Assembly: GCA_030691805.1 (NCBI GenBank) | Contig: JAUYDP010000429.1 | Location: forward strand, 1 to 7,644 | DNA from: Dehalococcoidia bacterium | GTDB lineage: Bacteria > Chloroflexota > Dehalococcoidia > JAUYDP01 | Length of the DNA: 7,644 nt | Reading direction: 5' to 3' | In this document: positions 1-4,721 of the stretch, piece after piece | Layout of the letters: each line of letters starts with the position of its first letter | How positions within the stretch are numbered: the stretch's first letter is position 1 | Notes under the pieces: generated by a model | What the model saw: the letters and a program-made list of their open reading frames with translations, nothing else | Database searches by the model: none | Told to the model about the DNA's origin: nothing | Made by a program: the position numbers and the translations under genes

Positions 1-107
1 TCATAACATGCTGTACGCTCGCTATGATTGGAGGTGACAAGGGATAGCTGCAATACCGTATTATTGCGCGCCTGACACCAAGATAAACGAGATATGGATA
101 ACCGCAA
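1..107. other. left-edge non-coding or unassigned stretch
   Basis: No gene can be supported here. A short plus-strand frame open from base 2 ends in TGA at 35-37 and could be the tail of a gene lying outside the window, but only 11 codons are visible. A strong Shine-Dalgarno-like GGAGGTGA lies at 30-37, but no ATG, GTG or TTG follows at useful spacing, and the next convincing start is the ATG at 108, about 70 bases away. No clear -35/-10 pair was found. Confidence 0.4.
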
Positions 108-371
108 ATGATTGCCAGAGAAGAACTGCACGACCTGATTAACCGGCTGCCGGAAAGCGAGTTACCCGCCGTCCGCAGCTATCTTCGCTACCTAGCGGAA
201 ACGACCGACGACCCCGTCCTCAGGGCACTGGTGAACGCCCCCGTAGATGATGAGCCCGAAACCGAAGAGGAGAAAAAGGCCGTCGAGGAAGCAAAGGGGG
301 CCCTGGCAGAAGGCCGGGTGCTGTCCGATGAGGAGATGGCCCGCGAGCTGGGGCTTTGCGCTGGCAGGTAA
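108..371 (+). CDS. small antitoxin-like protein, orphan
   Basis: This 87-residue, acidic, probably mostly helical protein resembles the antitoxin-like small proteins that precede RelE/ParE-type toxins in many bacteria. What is seen: an N-terminal helix with LPESEL (residues 15-20) and a YLRYL stretch, then DPVLRALVNAP, a very acidic EPETEEEKKAVEEA segment, and a C-terminal GRVLSDEEMARELGL. The last part matches the common 'AGRVvs-EE--r-LG' ending of such antitoxins (family recollection, not a search). In those systems the toxin gene usually overlaps or directly follows on the same strand. Here the bases after the stop hold only the convergent MoaD-like gene, so no toxin is visible. The ATG at 108 has only a weak GGA (96-98) as ribosome site. 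Its last 180 bases are overlapped in antisense by the extended frame of the MoaD-like gene. It could instead be a solitary regulator or a plain hypothetical protein. Confidence 0.6.
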   Translation: MIAREELHDLINRLPESELPAVRSYLRYLAETTDDPVLRALVNAPVDDEPETEEEKKAVEEAKGALAEGRVLSDEEMARELGLCAGR

Positions 372-701
372 GATGGGCTGAGCCAGCGGTCGAAAATTAG
401 CGCCGCCGCTCGCCCCAGACATCACGTACAAAATAGCCTCGGTGACGCCATCCTCCGGGGCCAACCGTGTGCTTTGAAGCGCACTGTGTTCCACCTGGTT
501 GCCGTTGAGGAAGAACATGACATAGCTGCGAATGCCTATCCGGCTGTCCAGTACCCTCTCAGCAAAGAGGGGACCGTATTTTCTGTGCATCTGGTCAAGC
601 AGGTCCCGCATGTTGGAGCCATCCGGAAGCTCGAAGGACGCGGCGGCCTCCCTGGTTACGTCCCGTATTACCCCGTGGTACTTGACACTAACCTCTACCA
701 T
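192..701 (-). CDS. MoaD/ThiS-like sulfur-carrier protein with abnormal C-terminal extension
   Basis: Residues 1-100 look like a MoaD/ThiS-family beta-grasp protein: MVEVSVKYHGVIRDV forms the first strand pair, SFELPDGSNMRDLLDQM is the typical turn plus helix, VMFFLNGNQV is the 'v-vNg' strand, and LAPEDGVTEAILYVMSGASGG (written here as LAPEDGV, EAILYVM, SGASGG) gives the end with Gly99-Gly100. In this family the C-terminal Gly-Gly is adenylated and thiocarboxylated, then donates sulfur for molybdopterin synthesis, so it must be terminal. Here the frame continues for 69 residues to a stop at 192-194. That extension is antisense to the antitoxin-like gene and does not look like a domain. A TAA at 397-399 lies directly after the Gly-Gly but in a shifted frame (two extra bases). 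The ATG at 699-701 overlaps the end of the upstream oxidoreductase gene by 14 bases, implying translational coupling; no strong ribosome site is visible. The trusted part is 402-701. It may supply cofactor for the neighbouring Mo/W enzymes (inference). Confidence 0.7.
   Translation of the reverse strand: MVEVSVKYHGVIRDVTREAAASFELPDGSNMRDLLDQMHRKYGPLFAERVLDSRIGIRSYVMFFLNGNQVEHSALQSTRLAPEDGVTEAILYVMSGASGGANFRPLAQPILPASAKPQLAGHLLIGQHPAFCQGPLCFLDGLFLLFGFGLIIYGGVHQCPEDGVVGRFR
359..388. repeat. inverted repeat between convergent genes
   Basis: Perfect 7-base arms CGCTGGC (359-365) and GCCAGCG (382-388) enclose a 16-base loop. They lie across the stop codon of the antitoxin-like gene and just beyond the Gly-Gly end of the convergent MoaD-like gene. 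The position would suit a bidirectional terminator, but neither strand has a T-run right after the stem, so an intrinsic terminator is not supported. Confidence 0.3.
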
Positions 702-3291
702 TGTTCGTCTTGTACACTTTTACCTTAACGCAAAGGTCCATGTTGAGATTCCCGGGGTCCATGTGGGCGTAGTCCACTTCCAGCAGGTCGTTGTAGAAGA
801 CTCCCTTGCCCTTCGCAATGGGCTGGTTTTTAGACCAGTGGCCGCAAAGGGCAGCGAACCCCAACCCCTCGGGATGTATCCCCTCGCTTAGTCTGAGCCT
901 GCCCTTCACTTTGCGTCCGGCATCGGATTCGACCCACACTTCATCGCCGTCCTTGAAACCCTTTTTCCTGGCCACGTCGGTATTCATGATGATCCGGTAC
1001 GAGTAAGGGTTCATCTGGGAGGCCTCATCGAGCCAGGGGTTTTCCATGGTCAACGAGTTGGTATGCAATACGTCCCGATAGTAAAAGCCCCAGAACGCGT
1101 ACTCTGGGTCCTTGACTTCGTGGGAGACACAGGGGTGCCAATCCGGCAATGCGGTATAGGCCCAGAGGTCAAGCTCAACGCCGCACTCCCCGGCAATTTT
1201 AGCGACCTCCTCTCCGGTGGTCAGGAACATCTCGAAGTAGACGGGGACCCGCACCGGCGTGAAGGTCCTCCAGTAGACCTCCTTTACTTTTTTAGGCCAG
1301 CGAATACAGCCATTCTCCTTAAACCATTCCAGGCCGTGCTCCTCACCGAAGTTATTCCTCAGCACCCGGTCTAAAACGTCCAGATGCTCGTATTTCACGT
1401 CTGGATGAAGCTTATAGGGCTCTTCCAGCTTGAAGAACACGTTGTAAGCGATGTTGAGTGGCTCGCGAATACCGATCCGGTCGCCCAACTCGTACAGGAT
1501 TTGCACCCAGTCACCACGTTTTCCGACCGGCTTGACCAGCGGCTGCCGAATCGGCCAGCCCCAGTCACCCATGCCGGCGGGGTGATTGAAGATGAACGGG
1601 AAGTTCGGTGAGGCGTTGTACCGCTCCATATATGACGCGTCCGGCAGCACGATATCCGCGAAGTCGGTCATCTCGTTCAGGAAGATGTCCACGGAGACTA
1701 TGAATTCTAGCTTCTTCAGGGACGCGGCCACGGTGTCCTTATTGCCTACACTCATTATGGCGTTGGCGCCAAAATTGATCATCATCTCCGGCTTTACATC
1801 AACGTTGAACTTTTTGCACCACTCATCCTGGTCAGACGATCCGAGGAAGGGAGACAGCATCGCCCAGGGGAAGATCTCCTTGAGGGACGCAGTCTGAGGC
1901 TTGCTGGCGGCCGGCGCCGGATATGGCTTGTGGGGAACGCGCCAGGCGCCGGTGATCATTAGCCCGTCCGGGCATGGCGTAGGGGTATAGGCCAGCCGCC
2001 CGGTCTCCGGGTAACCGTGGCAGACCGGGTTGAACCCCAGCGCTCCGCCCGGGACATCCGCCGCGCCGACTAGTTGGTTCAACAGCTCAATGGACAGGCA
2101 GTTCCAGGTGGAGTTGCGGTGGCCCTGGGAGCCACGGAAGTATACTGCCGCCACCGGCCGGTAGGGCAGTTCTATCCCATCAATAACGATGGTGCTGCCA
2201 ATGCGGGCATTGGTAGCCCATTCGTGCGCCAGGCGGCGGATGTTGCGAACAGGGATTGTGGTTATCTTAGATCCCCATTCCGGGGTGAACTTTTTCAGGT
2301 GTTCTTTAAGCAACTGGAAGGCCGGCCGGCATTTCACCCCGTCCACCTCGAAGCTTCCCTCGATGGCGAACACCCCGATTGACGGATCGTCAAAGGTCTT
2401 TGCTCCTCCGTCCTGTTCATCCCAGACCAGCGGCTTGTTAGTCGTAACGTCCCTTTTGTAGTGGCCGTCGGGCTGGACCAGATAGGGGGCGTTGGTGTAT
2501 TTCCTTAGGTATTCTTTGTCGTAAGTCCCAAGCTCGTGGACCAGCACATAACACATAGAGAGGGCCAGGGCTGCGTCGGTTCCCACCCGGATAGGCACCC
2601 ATTCGTTAGCCTTCCCTGAGGCGAAGTTGCACATGGGGTCCACCACCACCAGCTTCATCCCCCTAGCCCGAGCATCGGCCGCCAGTTGGGCGTTCTGGTT
2701 AGCCACGTGGCCCGCGGAATGCCCTTTGCTCGCCCCGAAATACAGGGCGTAGTTACACATCTTGAAATCGGGCACCAGGGACCAGGATGCATGCATCAGC
2801 CCATTCAACTCGTGGGCGCCGCTCCCACAGTGAATGCCTCCTCCCGCAACCCAGACGGTATCGGTCCCAAAGGCCTGGCTGAAGGTATCAATGCCCCAGT
2901 GCATCTCGGCGTTGGCTGTCGTGGTGCCCTGCATGAAGAGCTTCCTGGGATTGTCCGCCAGAATCTTCTTCAGCCGCGGCGCTATGGTTTCATAGGCCTC
3001 CTCCCAGGAGCTCTCGACCCATTTAGGGTCTATGCCGATGCCCTTCTCCGGGTTGGTGCGCTTCAGCGGGACGTTCACCCGGTGGGGGTCATAAAGCATC
3101 ATAATGCCTGCCGTGCCCTTGGCGCAGAGACGACCCTCTCCGACAGTACTATCCGGATTTCCCTCGATCTTTACCAAGCGGCCGTCCACGACATGGCCCA
3201 TGATCGAGCAGCAGCCATAACACATGCTACAGGCCGAGGGTATCCACCGGTCGTCTAGAGTCTCTGCCGATGCGGACTTGCTGTCAGCCAA
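688..3291 (-). CDS. molybdopterin oxidoreductase, catalytic subunit (DMSO reductase superfamily)
   Basis: A cytoplasmic-looking Mo- or W-bis-pterin enzyme of about 867 residues. Numbering from the outermost TTG (3295-3297), the iron-sulfur motif is C23-x2-C26-x3-C30-x27-C58, binding one [4Fe-4S] cluster, with conserved Lys60 in LCAKG that usually links cluster and pterin. Cys157 in GGGIHCGSG sits where the metal ligand is expected. KLVVVDP (215-221) and VPIRVGTDAALAL (234-246) are standard pterin-binding motifs, and ADIVLPDASYMER is the next conserved segment. The dinucleotide-binding domain takes up roughly the last 120 residues. The N-terminus has no twin-arginine or signal segment. The start chosen is TTG at 3289-3291, because GGAGG (3299-3303) is 7 bases from it but only 1 base from the TTG at 3297. 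No ATG precedes the motif. The gene follows the racemase-like gene by about 70 bases. No iron-sulfur or membrane partner is adjacent. Substrate is unknown; it is a distant paralogue of the fused enzyme upstream. PadB-like (phenylacetyl-CoA oxidoreductase) enzymes are one candidate to test. Confidence 0.88.
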   Translation of the reverse strand: MADSKSASAETLDDRWIPSACSMCYGCCSIMGHVVDGRLVKIEGNPDSTVGEGRLCAKGTAGIMMLYDPHRVNVPLKRTNPEKGIGIDPKWVESSWEEAYETIAPRLKKILADNPRKLFMQGTTTANAEMHWGIDTFSQAFGTDTVWVAGGGIHCGSGAHELNGLMHASWSLVPDFKMCNYALYFGASKGHSAGHVANQNAQLAADARARGMKLVVVDPMCNFASGKANEWVPIRVGTDAALALSMCYVLVHELGTYDKEYLRKYTNAPYLVQPDGHYKRDVTTNKPLVWDEQDGGAKTFDDPSIGVFAIEGSFEVDGVKCRPAFQLLKEHLKKFTPEWGSKITTIPVRNIRRLAHEWATNARIGSTIVIDGIELPYRPVAAVYFRGSQGHRNSTWNCLSIELLNQLVGAADVPGGALGFNPVCHGYPETGRLAYTPTPCPDGLMITGAWRVPHKPYPAPAASKPQTASLKEIFPWAMLSPFLGSSDQDEWCKKFNVDVKPEMMINFGANAIMSVGNKDTVAASLKKLEFIVSVDIFLNEMTDFADIVLPDASYMERYNASPNFPFIFNHPAGMGDWGWPIRQPLVKPVGKRGDWVQILYELGDRIGIREPLNIAYNVFFKLEEPYKLHPDVKYEHLDVLDRVLRNNFGEEHGLEWFKENGCIRWPKKVKEVYWRTFTPVRVPVYFEMFLTTGEEVAKIAGECGVELDLWAYTALPDWHPCVSHEVKDPEYAFWGFYYRDVLHTNSLTMENPWLDEASQMNPYSYRIIMNTDVARKKGFKDGDEVWVESDAGRKVKGRLRLSEGIHPEGLGFAALCGHWSKNQPIAKGKGVFYNDLLEVDYAHMDPGNLNMDLCVKVKVYKTNNGRG

Positions 3292-3298
3292 TTTCAAG

Positions 3299-3303
3299 CC
3301 TCC
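3299..3303 (-). promoter_or_regulatory. ribosome binding site deciding the oxidoreductase start
   Basis: The minus strand reads GGAGG here, followed by C, TTG, AAA and a second TTG. The spacing to the second TTG (3289-3291) is 7 bases, which is near optimal; the spacing to the first TTG (3295-3297) is 1 base, too short. The start is therefore moved two codons downstream of the longest frame. Confidence 0.6.
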
Positions 3304-3320
3304 ACCCTGAGAAGTAGTAC

Positions 3321-3332
3321 CCCGTTTCCGGG
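3321..3332 (-). other. short GNRA-type hairpin in the leader of the oxidoreductase gene
   Basis: The 72-base gap between the racemase-like stop and the oxidoreductase start contains CCCG-GAAA-CGGG on the minus strand. This is a perfect 4-base-pair stem with a GAAA tetraloop, extendable by one A-T pair past a bulged G. It lies about 18 bases ahead of the ribosome site. There is no T-run after it, so it is not a terminator. A role in mRNA processing or stability is possible, but chance is not excluded. Confidence 0.25.
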
Positions 3333-3363
3333 TTGCTAAGACTATTTAGCCCTTAAGTTTATC

Positions 3364-4566
3364 CTAACGTTTATGCGGGACCTGGTCAATAAAGAAAATA
3401 ACCTTTCTTGCCCAAAGCTCACGGGCTGCCTGTTCCGAATACCCCAGTGACGCCAATATATCCAGAGTCTGTTCACCATGAGCAGGGGCTGGCTTTCGGA
3501 CGCCACCCGGTGTGTCCGCCAGTCTGATTGGCGTGCCAAGCTGTATCATTTTACCGGCCAACGGGTGGCTCTCTTCGGAGAGGATGCCACGGTGGCGCAC
3601 CTGTGGGTCTAAAACAACTTCCTCGAAGGTGTTTACCGGCGCCCAGCAGATATCGGTTTCCTCCAATTTTGCCTTCCACTCCTCCAGGGTATGGTTGGCG
3701 AAGATTGCTGCCAGTTCAGCCTTGACCCTGGATCCTTCTTCGCCGTCAACAAAGGGGAAGTCCAAGAGGTCCTCTCTATCCACCAAACGGCAGAGGTTAG
3801 CCCAGAAGTGAGGCTCCAGGATCCCCAGGGAAATGCTCCGGCCGTCTCTTGTGCGATAGATGTTATAGGCTGGTATTCCGCCGGACAGCCTTTCCACGCC
3901 CGGAAGGGGTGACTTGCCGGATGCCACGAACTTGGTCAGAGGCTCGAACAGGCATTGTATAGCCGCGTCCATCAAAGAGATATCAACAAACTGTCCCTCC
4001 CCAGTCTGTTCCTTTACCCGCAAAGCTAGGAGTACCCCCAAGGCAGCCAGCATACCAGCGCTTGCATCTGCGATCTGAACTCCAGGAATCACAGGACTGC
4101 CATCCGGTTTTCCTATTATCCCCTGGACCCCCGCCAGGCTGATATAATTCAAGTCATGGCCGGGCCGGAGGCGGTAAGGGCCGTCCTGACCGTACCCGGA
4201 GATGGCGCAATAAACGATATCGGGTTTCACACCCCTGACATGTTCATACCCGATTCCCAGCCGGTCCATGACCCCAGGCCGGAAGCTCTCCAGAATAACG
4301 TCGGCCGTCTTGGCCAGCTTAAGAAATATCTCGCGCCCCGCAGGGTCCTTGAGGTTGACGCCTATACTTTCCTTGTTCCGATTGAATACCAGATGGCCTG
4401 CGCCGGTCCCGCTAATCCGGTAGTCCTGCCTCGTAGGGTCCCCATGCTCAGCGTCCTCGACCTTAATTACCCGCGCGCCAAAATCCGCCAGGAGCATAGT
4501 TGCATAGGGGCCCGGTCCCAAGCGACTGACGTCCAGGACCAGGACACCCTCCAGCGCCGTCTTTAT
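3364..4566 (-). CDS. alpha-methylacyl-CoA racemase-like CaiB/BaiF family protein, with ATA at the start position
   Basis: The protein is 400 residues if read from ATA (4564-4566), the normal family length. It opens (I/M)KTALEGVLVLDVSR, then GPGPYATMLLADFGARVIKVE, NRNKESIGVNLKDPAGRE, and TADVILESFRPGVMDRLGIGY, all typical of family III CoA-transferases. The catalytic Asp is D167 in QIADASAG. It also has RPGHDLNY (H137) 30 residues before that Asp and GILEPHFW (E251); this His/Asp/Glu set matches the catalytic residues of alpha-methylacyl-CoA racemase, which epimerises 2-methylacyl-CoA thioesters by moving the alpha proton. Racemase is therefore favoured over transferase, though transfer cannot be excluded. 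The first ATG/GTG/TTG in frame is TTG at 4519-4521, which would delete the first beta strand and the conserved SR. The ATA sits exactly where ATG is expected, with a G-run (4574-4579) about 7 bases upstream, and overlaps the stop of the preceding small frame as ATAA. Either a non-standard start or a lost start codon. Confidence 0.85.
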   Translation of the reverse strand: MKTALEGVLVLDVSRLGPGPYATMLLADFGARVIKVEDAEHGDPTRQDYRISGTGAGHLVFNRNKESIGVNLKDPAGREIFLKLAKTADVILESFRPGVMDRLGIGYEHVRGVKPDIVYCAISGYGQDGPYRLRPGHDLNYISLAGVQGIIGKPDGSPVIPGVQIADASAGMLAALGVLLALRVKEQTGEGQFVDISLMDAAIQCLFEPLTKFVASGKSPLPGVERLSGGIPAYNIYRTRDGRSISLGILEPHFWANLCRLVDREDLLDFPFVDGEEGSRVKAELAAIFANHTLEEWKAKLEETDICWAPVNTFEEVVLDPQVRHRGILSEESHPLAGKMIQLGTPIRLADTPGGVRKPAPAHGEQTLDILASLGYSEQAARELWARKVIFFIDQVPHKR

Positions 4567-4691
4567 TTCTCGACCCCCCTATGCTCCCATAGCTTATGCG
4601 CTGCCGTGATCGCTTCGGTAAAAGAAAGACCGTGGTCCGGGCTTCCTTTTACGCTGATGCGGCCTTCGTCCACCAACAGGTAGAGGTCCAA
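4563..4691 (-). CDS. unrecognised small reading frame, about 42 residues
   Basis: Between the fused oxidoreductase and the racemase-like gene, a short frame open from the TAG at 4704-4706 ends in TAA at 4563-4565. From the TTG at 4689-4691 it gives 42 residues, beginning LDLYLLVDEGRISVKG and followed by SPDHGLSFTEAITA and AHKLWEHRGVEK. The pattern of a short hydrophobic strand, a turn, a second strand and then an amphipathic helix looks protein-like rather than random. Its stop overlaps the ATA of the racemase-like gene by the 4 bases ATAA, just as coupled genes overlap by ATGA. The start is uncertain: the only good ribosome site, AAGAGG (4717-4722), is placed 8 bases before an ATT (4706-4708) that is one base out of frame. 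So the 5' end may be frameshifted, or initiation may be non-standard. I do not recognise the family and assign no function. Confidence 0.45.
   Translation of the reverse strand: MDLYLLVDEGRISVKGSPDHGLSFTEAITAAHKLWEHRGVEK
4574..4580 (-). promoter_or_regulatory. purine-rich ribosome-site candidate for the racemase-like gene
   Basis: The minus strand reads AGGGGGG here, inside the end of the small upstream frame, with 7 bases between it and the ATA codon at 4564-4566. This fits initiation at the ATA position (or at an ancestral ATG there) and does not fit the far downstream TTG at 4519-4521. Confidence 0.35.
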
Positions 4692-4721
4692 ACGGTGAGC
4701 TTGCTAATCGCCGTTGCCTCT

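Noticed and set aside
30..55. Strong GGAGGTGA ribosome site followed by ATA at 44-46
   Set aside because: The frame from that ATA gives about 32 residues without any protein-like pattern and overlaps the antitoxin-like gene; tempting given the other ATA, but unsupported.
393..410. Possible small terminator on the minus strand (AGCG-GCGG-CGCT then AATTTT)
   Set aside because: The stem is only 4 base pairs and the T-run only 4; too weak to call, although its place right after the Gly-Gly codons of the MoaD-like gene is suggestive.
2686..3258. Plus-strand open frames antisense to the second oxidoreductase (also near 474-891, 1063-1374 and 2074-2461)
   Set aside because: They are mirror frames of strongly conserved coding sequence and show no domain pattern.
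3250..3297. Twin-arginine export signal on the second oxidoreductase
   Set aside because: The residues before the cluster motif contain no RR pair and no hydrophobic stretch, so a cytoplasmic location is more likely.
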